64,000 nucleotides of DNA from Listeria ivanovii subsp. londoniensis (GTDB taxonomy: Bacteria > Bacillota > Bacilli > Lactobacillales > Listeriaceae), in assembly GCF_000763495.1 (NCBI RefSeq), contig NZ_CP009576.1:320001-384000 (forward strand). The letters run 5' to 3'. Of this stretch, positions 44,649 to 52,288 are shown in pieces. The number at the start of each line of letters is the position of its first letter. Positions within the stretch are counted from its first letter, which is position 1. Under the pieces are notes generated by a model. The model made no database searches. It was given only the letters and a program-made list of their open reading frames with translations, and was not told the origin of the DNA. A program made the position numbers and the translations under genes.

Positions 44649-46423
44649 CTAAAACAAATAAATTTAGTATTTTTTCTATCAAAAAACCAGGAATATATAC
44701 CATTACCGGAAGTAACGGAAGTGGAAAAACAACTTTTATTGAAAACGAATTAAAGGGAAATACTGTAAAAGCAAAAGATGTAGCATATTTTGCGCAAAAA
44801 AACTGGAAATATAAAACATCTGTGGAGAAATATTTACACTTTCCAGAAACAAATCCTAAATTAGTAGAGAAGTACTGTGAGGCATTGACTATTGATAGCT
44901 ATTGCTTAGATAAAGATATTCAATCATTAAGTGGTGGAGAGTTTGTTAAAGTAGAGTTGGTTAGAACACTATCTTTAGACACTCCAATACTTGTTTTTGA
45001 TGAGCCTACTAATAATTTAGACAATGGTTCCACGAAGATACTAGCTAACATCTTAAGCGAATTGTCCAAAACGAAAATAATCTACTTAGTGAGCCATGAC
45101 ATACGCCTCGAACATTTATTTGATAAAACGATTCTTATAAATAAATCGGAAGTAGAAGTTTCGCCTTTAATTGAATTAGAAAATAGTAGCATACCAATAA
45201 AGGAAAAGAATGTAGTAGCAAATGGGAAAATGATTACTTATTTAGTAACATCAAAATTTAATTTCTTGATGTTGGCTTTTATTGTTATATTAACAATCTT
45301 ACTAACTAATATTGTCTCCAATGTTATTGCAAGCTCCGTTCCGATTGAAGACGATCTGGCAAGTGATTATGATTTCGAATTATTGGATATTGCGGAGAAT
45401 TATTCCAGATATTTTGCTATTGAAATGACGGATAGTGAATTAGAAAACAAATTCCAAGAACCTAATTCTCTCTCTGCAAATGAGTTAATAGAACTGCAAA
45501 ATAAAAAATATATGGAGAAAATATATGTGGTAGATGATAGTTATACAAATGAACTTACTTTAGATAATTCCAAGTTCGAAGTTCTTGCGCTTCCAGAAAT
45601 AATAACTAGTTCTCCTAATTATTTAAATGCTTTCCCAGTTACTAAAATGCATCTAGTCAAAGGTCGTTTGCCAAAAGATGATGCTAAAGAAATTGCACTA
45701 TCTTATGCACAGATTAAAAAATATTTTAATGATAATGTAAGTGAAGAATCGGCAATAGGAGGAAAAGTGGAATTTAAAGACGATTCTTATGAAATTGTTG
45801 GTATTGTTAACGCTCCAGTAGCGGCGATTTCTTACTCAAGTCAAATGCAGCAATATGGGGCAGTGGAAGTTACAGATAAATCTTCCGAGCAACTAAACAA
45901 CATATTGTTAAAACTTAAAAAGCAAAACTGTGATAATCCTAATTTCTCCATTATTTTCATGAAACTAGCCAGTAAAAACCAACATGAACTATTAGATTAT
46001 TTAAAAGATCATGGACCGAGCTATCAATATGCATCAAATTATGTAGATAGTGCTTTACAATTATCCTTCTACAAACAAAACTTAACAAAAATCACCCTCA
46101 TATCTGTACTTTTCTCTTTGATAGTATCCGTATTAATTTTCATCTTTGGAAGAAAATCATTTAGTTTAATCAATGGATTTTTAAATGATATGTCCAATTT
46201 GAATTTTAGACCTAAAAAGAATAAGCGGTTTATTTATTTGATAATGCTGTTAGACTTTTTGGTATGTATTCCTGCATTTTTAATAGTAAGTCGACTTATT
46301 ATAGGGTATAATATTGGTATTTTAATGGTACTTCCAGCGCTAGTAATTTCATTGATCATGTTCATGCTAACCTTGCTACTAATGAGTTACCAGGATAAAA
46401 AGAATGATTTTAGAAATTTATAA
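44645..46423 (+). CDS. Fused ABC ATPase-permease, MacB-like
   Basis: This 592-residue fusion has an N-terminal ATPase (Walker A GSNGSGKT at 22-29, signature LSGGE near 96-100, Walker B ILVFDEP near 114-120), then a membrane helix (about 206-228). A large extracellular domain (about 230-480) has MacB-type features such as KVEFKDDSYEIVGIV, and three helices end the protein. ATPase-permease fusions of this kind export or extract peptides at the membrane in characterised systems. It overlaps the permease by 4 bases and the peptidase by 20 bases. Confidence 0.87.
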   Translation: MTKTNKFSIFSIKKPGIYTITGSNGSGKTTFIENELKGNTVKAKDVAYFAQKNWKYKTSVEKYLHFPETNPKLVEKYCEALTIDSYCLDKDIQSLSGGEFVKVELVRTLSLDTPILVFDEPTNNLDNGSTKILANILSELSKTKIIYLVSHDIRLEHLFDKTILINKSEVEVSPLIELENSSIPIKEKNVVANGKMITYLVTSKFNFLMLAFIVILTILLTNIVSNVIASSVPIEDDLASDYDFELLDIAENYSRYFAIEMTDSELENKFQEPNSLSANELIELQNKKYMEKIYVVDDSYTNELTLDNSKFEVLALPEIITSSPNYLNAFPVTKMHLVKGRLPKDDAKEIALSYAQIKKYFNDNVSEESAIGGKVEFKDDSYEIVGIVNAPVAAISYSSQMQQYGAVEVTDKSSEQLNNILLKLKKQNCDNPNFSIIFMKLASKNQHELLDYLKDHGPSYQYASNYVDSALQLSFYKQNLTKITLISVLFSLIVSVLIFIFGRKSFSLINGFLNDMSNLNFRPKKNKRFIYLIMLLDFLVCIPAFLIVSRLIIGYNIGILMVLPALVISLIMFMLTLLLMSYQDKKNDFRNL

Positions 46424-46814
46424 GAGTTGGATTATCGTACTTGTATTGCACGAACTAACACACATATTTTTTGTGCTTCTTTTCAGAGGGAAAATAGATA
46501 AAGTCGTTTTTGGTAATTTTATTTTTCTCCACATAAAAAAAGTGGCTATTTCTCCAATTATTATCAATTGTTCTGTTTCATTTGAAGAAGGGAAGGACTG
46601 GGGATTATGGAAACAAGCACTTGTTTTATTAATGCCAGCTGCCGTCAATCTGACAACGGGGGTGCTGGTGGGCTATGATTTCCTATTCATAAAAATTTTC
46701 AGCTTGTTTATTGGTATCAATTCATTGCTCCCAATTCCTTCCTTACAAACAGACGGCTTTCTCATGCTGGAGGAATTTCAAAAATTTTATAAAAATCGTA
46801 AAAGAGGTCAGTGA
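46404..46814 (+). CDS. Small M50 (site-2-protease-like) membrane metallopeptidase
   Basis: This 136-residue membrane protein carries both S2P signatures. HELTH (HExxH) at 16-20 lies in the first helix, and NSLLPIPSLQTDG at 106-118 matches the NxxPxPxxDG motif with the third zinc ligand Asp. It is much shorter than most M50 enzymes. It overlaps the ABC fusion by 20 bases and ends the operon. By analogy with YydH/EpeP of B. subtilis, it may cleave a precursor peptide within the membrane. The substrate is not proven. Confidence 0.85.
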   Translation: MILEIYKSWIIVLVLHELTHIFFVLLFRGKIDKVVFGNFIFLHIKKVAISPIIINCSVSFEEGKDWGLWKQALVLLMPAAVNLTTGVLVGYDFLFIKIFSLFIGINSLLPIPSLQTDGFLMLEEFQKFYKNRKRGQ

Positions 46815-46836
46815 TGCATTTGCTGGTCTTTTTTTG
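46805..46836 (+). terminator. Terminator of the peptidase/ABC locus
   Basis: AGGTCAG / CTGGTCT stem (with G-U pairs) followed by T7. It overlaps the last codons of the peptidase gene. Confidence 0.65.
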
Positions 46837-46907
46837 TTTATCTCTCTGTTTACTCAAAAAAATTTAGGGAAAACATACGATGGACAATATGGAAGGAAGG
46901 CGAGGAA

Positions 46908-48047
46908 ATGGAACAACAAAAAAAGCTACAAATTTTAAAAGACATGATTAACATCAATTCAACAAATGGACATGAAGAACAGGTCGCGAATTATTTGCAA
47001 AAATTGTTAGCAGAATACAGCATCCAAGCTGAAAAGGTGCACTATGACACAGATCGTGCGAGTCTTATAAGTGAAATCGGCGCGGAGCAAGGACGAGTGT
47101 TGGCTTTTTCCGGACATATGGATGTGGTTGATGCTGGGGATGTTTCTAAATGGACTTTTCCGCCATTTGAAGCAACAGAATCGGATGGTAAAATATATGG
47201 CCGTGGTTCTACTGATATGAAATCTGGTTTAGCCGCGATGGTCATTGCGATGATTGAACTTCATGAAGAAAAAACCAAATTAAATGGGAAAATCAAATTA
47301 TTAGCGACAGTTGGAGAAGAAGTTGGAGAGCTTGGAGCGGAACAACTTACCACACAAGGTTATGCAGATGATTTAGATGGTTTGATTATCGGCGAACCGA
47401 GTGGACATCGAATTGTTTATGCACATAAAGGTTCGATTAATTACACGGTCAAATCTACTGGTAAAAATGCGCATAGTTCAATGCCGGAATTCGGTGTTAA
47501 TGCGATTGATAATTTGCTACTATTTTATAATGAAGTAGAAAAATTTGCGAAATCGGTTGACGCTACAAACGAAATATTAGGTGATTTTATTCATAACGTC
47601 ACCGTAATTGATGGTGGAAATCAAGTGAATAGTATCCCTGAAAAAGCACAACTTCAAGGGAATATTCGCTCCATTCCAGAAATGAATAATGAAACAGTGA
47701 AACAAGTGCTAGTGAAGATTATTAATGAGCTAAATAAACAGGAAAATGTGACGCTAGAGTTAATATTTGATTATGACAAACAACCAGTGTTTAGCGATAA
47801 AAATTCAGAATTAGTAAATGTTGCTAAGCGTGTAGCCAGTGATATCATCAAAGAAGAAATTCCTTTACTTGGTATTTCTGGAACAACAGATGCAGCAGAA
47901 TTCACCAAAGCTAAAAAAACATTCCCAGTAATTATTTTTGGTCCGGGAAACGAAACCCCTCACCAAGTAAATGAAAATGTTTCGATTGACAATTATTTAG
48001 AGATGGTAGATGTATACAAACGAATTGCAGTTGAGTTTTTAGGATAA
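46908..48047 (+). CDS. M20-family deacylase/peptidase (ArgE/DapE type)
   Basis: This 379-residue M20 enzyme has zinc ligands in SGHMDVVDAGD near 66-76, GRGSTDMKSG near 97-106 and GEEVGELG near 134-141, plus a dimerisation domain (about 175-285). It is usually annotated as succinyl-diaminopimelate desuccinylase. Because Bacillales commonly use the acetylase DAP branch, a different amide substrate is quite possible. It corresponds to the lmo0265 position. The RBS is GGAAGG plus GAGG. Confidence 0.87.
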   Translation: MEQQKKLQILKDMININSTNGHEEQVANYLQKLLAEYSIQAEKVHYDTDRASLISEIGAEQGRVLAFSGHMDVVDAGDVSKWTFPPFEATESDGKIYGRGSTDMKSGLAAMVIAMIELHEEKTKLNGKIKLLATVGEEVGELGAEQLTTQGYADDLDGLIIGEPSGHRIVYAHKGSINYTVKSTGKNAHSSMPEFGVNAIDNLLLFYNEVEKFAKSVDATNEILGDFIHNVTVIDGGNQVNSIPEKAQLQGNIRSIPEMNNETVKQVLVKIINELNKQENVTLELIFDYDKQPVFSDKNSELVNVAKRVASDIIKEEIPLLGISGTTDAAEFTKAKKTFPVIIFGPGNETPHQVNENVSIDNYLEMVDVYKRIAVEFLG

Positions 48048-48054
48048 CATAGGA

Positions 48055-48086
48055 AAAACAGCCACTTTTATAAGATGGCTGTTTTT
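48055..48086 (+). terminator. Terminator after the M20 gene
   Basis: AAAACAGCCA / TGGCTGTTTT stem and a T6 run. Confidence 0.9.
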
Positions 48087-48134
48087 TGTCATAAAAAGTG
48101 GCGCATTTCGTAGTTGAAAGTCTGTTTTTAGTAC

Positions 48135-48162
48135 TTGTAAGAGGGAGAAACTATGGTATTAT
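48135..48162 (+). promoter_or_regulatory. Predicted promoter of the LPXTG internalin
   Basis: TTGTAA and TATTAT are spaced by 16 bases. An overlapping SigB-like arrangement (GTTT at 48124, 15 bases, GGGAGA at 48143) is possible but its -10 is not consensus. No PrfA box (TTAACANNTGTTAA) is present. Confidence 0.5.
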
Positions 48163-48205
48163 GTATTTAATTTATAACAGGAAATGAATAAGGAGCGATA
48201 AATTA

Positions 48206-49993
48206 ATGAAATTAAAAATACTGTTAGTTCGTATTGCACTGACTTTAGTAGTGATGATGACGGTCAGTATTTGGATGGGAACCAGTCCAGGAATAGAAGT
48301 TCAAGCAGAAAGCATCACACAGCCAACACCAATTAAAGATATATTTCCAGATCCGAATTTTGCTGAGCGAATAAGGGAAGGTTTTGGAAAAGCTAGCGTA
48401 GATGATGTTGTCTCGCAAACAGAACTTAATCAAATCTATACTTTAGATAGTCCAAGTAGGAATATCCAATCAATTGAAGGAATACAATACTTGAATAATT
48501 TAGATAGACTTTATTTTGGGGAAAATAATATAAGTGATATAAGTCAGCTTAGTGGAGTAACAAGTCTAACTTATGTAGATGTTGGAGAAAATAATATAAG
48601 CAATCTAAGTCCCCTCGCTAATTTGACTAATTTAGAGTCTTTAGGTTTAGATAAAAATAATATAAGTGATATAAGTAACTTGGCTGGTTTATCTAAGTTA
48701 TCCAATTTGTCGCTAAATGATAATAACTTAGACAATTTGAGTGATGTAAGTGGCTTAATTAACTTGAAGGAACTGAAAGCAGGAGGCAATAGTATCAGTG
48801 ATTTGACCCCTTTATCTAACTTAATCAATATGGTGAGTTTATATTTGGCAGATAATAATATCAGTGATTTAAGTCCGTTAGCAAAATTAACCAAAATAGA
48901 TTATCTGAATTTATATACTAATAATATCAGCAATATAAGTGTCGTAGCAAACTTTACTGATATATGGGGGCTGTACTTGGGTGAAAATAATATAACTGAC
49001 ATAGCAGTTTTGACTAATTTAACAGGTTTAGGAGAATTGCATTTGGCAGATAATGATATTGGTGATATAAGTAATCTTGCTAACTTAACTAACCTCACTG
49101 AATTACAATTAGACAATACCAACATAACCGATTTAAATCCCTTATCCAATTTAACCAACCTAGAATACTTATATTTGGAAAATAACCGAATAAGTGATAT
49201 AAAAAGTTTGCAACCATTAAGTAATTTATTGTTTTTGGATTTGGATAATAATCAAATAAGGGATATTAGCATTTTGCCAGATTCGCCACCACACGTATTG
49301 GATTTTGAGGTGCAAGCACGAAACCAACAAATAATTAATAGTCCGATAAATTTTCAAACGGAGCTAGTTATTCCAAATAATGTTTTCGATGATTCGGGTA
49401 AGGTAGTGTCTCCAGCGACGATAAGTGATAATGGGAGATACACGAGTCCAGATATTACCTGGAATCTACCTGACTTTAAAAGCGAAGTGAGCTATACATT
49501 TAATAAAGAAGGAAATAATATAACTTTCAGTGGAACGGTGAAACAACCTCTTATTGGAGAATACAATGTTATTTTTGATGTAGATGGTGTAGAAAAGCAA
49601 GATAAGGCAATCGTTGGTACATTATTAACTGAACCAACACCACCAACGAAACAAGGTTATACATTTACTGGATGGTATGATGCGAAAACGAATGGCAACA
49701 AGTGGAATTTTGCTACAGATAAAATGCCGGAAAAAGATATAACTTTATATGCGCAGTTTAGTAAAGATTCAAGTCCAGATAAAGGCGGTGGGGGTTCCAT
49801 ACTGGATACAAATGGAAATATAAATGGCAAGGAAAAAAATCCTACCAACGACAATACGAAAACTATAAAGATTAAAAGTAACAAGAATAGCGAATTGCCA
49901 ACAACAGGAGATAGTGGCAATAACCAACCTATTTTTATAGGATTTATTCTTTTGGGGCTTGGAGTAGCTGGTTTACGGAAAGCACAACTTTAA
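48206..49993 (+). CDS. LPXTG-anchored internalin-family protein
   Basis: This 595-residue surface protein has a signal peptide (1 to about 35), an internalin cap beginning ITQPTPIKDIFPDPNFAE, and about eleven 22-residue leucine-rich repeats (about 95-345). The Ig-like inter-repeat region follows (about 350-465), then one Listeria-type repeat (FTGWYDAKTNGNKWNF), a short polar linker, and a sortase signal LPTTGD with a hydrophobic tail. It would be linked to peptidoglycan by sortase A. It lies downstream of the M20 gene, not upstream as inlG/H/E do in L. monocytogenes. The host ligand is unknown. Confidence 0.93.
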   Translation: MKLKILLVRIALTLVVMMTVSIWMGTSPGIEVQAESITQPTPIKDIFPDPNFAERIREGFGKASVDDVVSQTELNQIYTLDSPSRNIQSIEGIQYLNNLDRLYFGENNISDISQLSGVTSLTYVDVGENNISNLSPLANLTNLESLGLDKNNISDISNLAGLSKLSNLSLNDNNLDNLSDVSGLINLKELKAGGNSISDLTPLSNLINMVSLYLADNNISDLSPLAKLTKIDYLNLYTNNISNISVVANFTDIWGLYLGENNITDIAVLTNLTGLGELHLADNDIGDISNLANLTNLTELQLDNTNITDLNPLSNLTNLEYLYLENNRISDIKSLQPLSNLLFLDLDNNQIRDISILPDSPPHVLDFEVQARNQQIINSPINFQTELVIPNNVFDDSGKVVSPATISDNGRYTSPDITWNLPDFKSEVSYTFNKEGNNITFSGTVKQPLIGEYNVIFDVDGVEKQDKAIVGTLLTEPTPPTKQGYTFTGWYDAKTNGNKWNFATDKMPEKDITLYAQFSKDSSPDKGGGGSILDTNGNINGKEKNPTNDNTKTIKIKSNKNSELPTTGDSGNNQPIFIGFILLGLGVAGLRKAQL

Positions 49994-50005
49994 ATTAAGA
50001 GTACC

Positions 50006-50038
50006 CAGCATTTACAGTAAAGTAGATGCTGTTTTTTT
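50006..50038 (+). terminator. Internalin gene terminator
   Basis: CAGCATTTAC / GTAGATGCTG (one mismatch) with a T7 run. Confidence 0.85.
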
Positions 50039-50059
50039 ATGTGTGATAGAGTATTATTC

Positions 50060-50088
50060 TTGCAATTGATAAGGTTTAGCACTAAACT
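50060..50088 (+). promoter_or_regulatory. marR promoter with overlapping inverted repeat
   Basis: TTGCAA and TAAACT are spaced by 17 bases. The inverted repeat GTTTAG-CA-CTAAAC (50074-50087) covers the -10 and is a likely autoregulatory operator of the MarR protein. Confidence 0.65.
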
Positions 50089-50114
50089 GATTGTATCAAA
50101 AGGAGGGGATGAGC

Positions 50115-50531
50115 ATGGTTAAAAAAGAAGAACGACTAGGGGTTTTACTTTGGTTTCGATTTAGTCGGTTTTATAATCGAAATATGAAGTTGACCAATCA
50201 GAATTTACGGGATGCCGGAATTTCGACAGCACAATTCGACTGTATTGCGCAGATAGGGCTGGACAGTGAGATTACACAACAACAACTAGCAGAAAAATTA
50301 GTTGTGACAAAAGGAAATGTAACTCAACTCCTCACAAAATTAGAAGAACTGGACTACATCACACGAACAAAAGCGGGACGAGAAAAGCACATCACTTTGA
50401 CAGAAAAAGGAAAAAAGTGTTACATGGAAAATGTTCCTAAACAAGAAGCTTTTCAGCAATCGCAATTCGATAAGCTATCTAGAAAAGAACAAAAAGTATT
50501 ACTTCAACTTTTAAAAAAATTAGGAGAGTGA
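50115..50531 (+). CDS. MarR-family transcriptional regulator
   Basis: This 138-residue winged-helix regulator has a helix-turn-helix (EITQQQLAEKLVVTKGNVTQLLTKLE, about 53-78) and a basic wing (AGREKHITLTEKG). I choose ATG 50115: AGGAGGGG lies at ideal distance, while ATG 50109 is too close to it. It is followed 6 bases later by a ring-cleavage dioxygenase, an arrangement like MhqR-MhqO, which responds to quinones in B. subtilis. That function is inferred. Confidence 0.9.
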   Translation: MVKKEERLGVLLWFRFSRFYNRNMKLTNQNLRDAGISTAQFDCIAQIGLDSEITQQQLAEKLVVTKGNVTQLLTKLEELDYITRTKAGREKHITLTEKGKKCYMENVPKQEAFQQSQFDKLSRKEQKVLLQLLKKLGE

Positions 50532-50537
50532 TTTTTT

Positions 50538-51497
50538 ATGAAATTAGCAGGAATTCATCACGTGTCTGTTTTCACAGCAAATGCACGAGCAAATTTTGAT
50601 TTTTATACAAAAATAATAGGGCTACGATTAGTAAAAAAATCCGTTAATCAAGATGATCCATACACTTATCATTTGTACTACGGGGATGAAGTTGGTTCAA
50701 AAGGGACAGCGCTAACCTTTTTCGAAGTACCAAACATGGCTAAAAATAAGCCATCACGTAATGCTATTTCTGGCCTTAGCCTGCGTGTTCCAAACGATGA
50801 AGCGCTTGAATATTGGGATAAACATCTCGATGAACACCAAATTTTTCATAGCAAACCAATGGATCAATTTGGTCGAAAAATTATTCGCTTGAAAGATAGC
50901 GATGGCTTACCAATTAATTTGATTTCTGATGAGACAAGTACGCAGCTTACAGAAGTTTCTTATTGGGAAGATAGCCCTGTTCCAGCTGAATATGCAATTC
51001 GCGGTCTGGGGCCAGTTCGCTTCTCTGTTTTCAAAAAAGAAAAAACGGATCAACTTTTAACGAAGGTATTAGGCTTTGAACGAGCTGGCGCCTATGAAGA
51101 TGATGATAAATTAGTCACCGTATTTAAAACTGGTGCTGTGGGGCTTGGCGGGGAAGTGCATGTCGAATCACGCCCAGATTTAGAACAGGGAAATCTTGGT
51201 GCTGGGGGGATTCATCATGTAGCATTCCGTGTGCCAACAGATGGCGATTTAATTGGCTGGACAGAAATGATTCAAGACCTTGGTTATAAAAATTCAGGCT
51301 ACGTGGACCGTTTTTATTTCCACTCGCTTTATTTCCGTGAAAGTAATGGTATTTTAATTGAACTTGCGACAGACGGCCCTGGTTTCCAAACTGATTTCAC
51401 GAAAGAAAACGGAACTTATGTTGATTTACCACCGCACTTAGAAAATCGTCGCGCGGATATTTTGACACATTTACAACCATTAGATACGGAAAAATGA
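50538..51497 (+). CDS. VOC-family ring-cleaving dioxygenase (MhqO-like)
   Basis: This 319-residue protein has two vicinal-oxygen-chelate modules: GIHHVSVFTANARANFDFY near 4-22 and GGIHHVAFRVP near 223-233. The metal ligands include the His residues of the HHV motifs and a Glu in ILIELATDG. The family includes B. subtilis MhqO, induced by catechol and quinones. It is co-transcribed with the MarR gene, so it is probably derepressed by an electrophile. Substrate is not proven. Confidence 0.88.
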   Translation: MKLAGIHHVSVFTANARANFDFYTKIIGLRLVKKSVNQDDPYTYHLYYGDEVGSKGTALTFFEVPNMAKNKPSRNAISGLSLRVPNDEALEYWDKHLDEHQIFHSKPMDQFGRKIIRLKDSDGLPINLISDETSTQLTEVSYWEDSPVPAEYAIRGLGPVRFSVFKKEKTDQLLTKVLGFERAGAYEDDDKLVTVFKTGAVGLGGEVHVESRPDLEQGNLGAGGIHHVAFRVPTDGDLIGWTEMIQDLGYKNSGYVDRFYFHSLYFRESNGILIELATDGPGFQTDFTKENGTYVDLPPHLENRRADILTHLQPLDTEK

Positions 51498-51508
51498 CAA
51501 AGTAAGCC

Positions 51509-51536
51509 TTGAAAATATACCCATTCATGATACAAT
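51509..51536 (+). promoter_or_regulatory. Predicted promoter of the histidine phosphatase gene
   Basis: TTGAAA and TACAAT spaced by 16 bases, 33 bases before the start codon. Confidence 0.55.
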
Positions 51537-51568
51537 TTTAGGAGAATGTGTAATTAGGAGGCAGAAAT

Positions 51569-52204
51569 TTGGCAGAAGGTTTACGAACAATTTATTTTGT
51601 AAGACATGGCAAAACAGAATGGAATATGACTGGACAAATGCAAGGGTGGGGCGATTCACCGCTTGTTGCTGAAGGAATAGACGGAGCAAAAGCAGTCGGT
51701 GAAGTTTTAAAAGATACGCAACTTGATGCTGTTTATACGAGCACAAGTAAACGTACAAAAGACACTGCCGCTTATATTTTAGCAGACAGAGATATTGAAA
51801 TACGAGAACTAGAAGAGCTAAAAGAAATGCACTTTGGAACTTGGGAAGGCGTTACTGTGACCGAAATCGACGAAAAATATCCAGAGGAACGTGCCAAAAT
51901 CCTTCACAGTCCAGAAACATATAAAGCTGAAGTAAATGGCGGAGAAACATATTATGAACTTGCTGAAAGGTTACAGCAAGGTGTAGAGAAAATCATCGCA
52001 GAAACTCCAAGTGGCAATATTTTAGTCGTATCTCACGGCATGTCACTTACGTTGCTATTGTATTTGCTACAAGGTGGAACTGTTGAAGACCATCGCAAAG
52101 AAGCGCCGCGGATTTTAAACACCAGTATTAGTATTGTAGAGTATGAAAATGGGGAATTTACACTAAAAAAATTAAATGAAATTGATCATTTGAATTTAAA
52201 ATAA
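51569..52204 (+). CDS. Histidine phosphatase family protein (phosphoglycerate mutase-like)
   Basis: This 211-residue protein has the RHGKTEWN catalytic motif near 12-19, an acid Glu in ELKEMHFGTWEG near 83-94, and VSHGMSL near 155-161. Cofactor-dependent phosphoglycerate mutase residues are not clearly complete, so a broad phosphatase is more likely than a glycolytic mutase. Translation starts at TTG 51569 after AGGAGG. Confidence 0.88.
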   Translation: MAEGLRTIYFVRHGKTEWNMTGQMQGWGDSPLVAEGIDGAKAVGEVLKDTQLDAVYTSTSKRTKDTAAYILADRDIEIRELEELKEMHFGTWEGVTVTEIDEKYPEERAKILHSPETYKAEVNGGETYYELAERLQQGVEKIIAETPSGNILVVSHGMSLTLLLYLLQGGTVEDHRKEAPRILNTSISIVEYENGEFTLKKLNEIDHLNLK

Positions 52205-52214
52205 ATAGTATCTT

Positions 52215-52251
52215 GGACATGTCTTAGATGGGGATGTGTCCTTGATTTTTT
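52215..52251 (+). terminator. Probable terminator after the phosphatase gene
   Basis: GGACATGT / ATGTGTCC stem with wobble pairs, then TTGATTTTTT. Confidence 0.6.
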
Positions 52252-52288
52252 AAAACATAAGATAACTAAAAAGGGAGAAATAATACAT

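Noticed and set aside
48087-48205. PrfA box upstream of the internalin genes
   Set aside because: No TTAACANNTGTTAA-like palindrome is found here or upstream of the minus-strand internalin.
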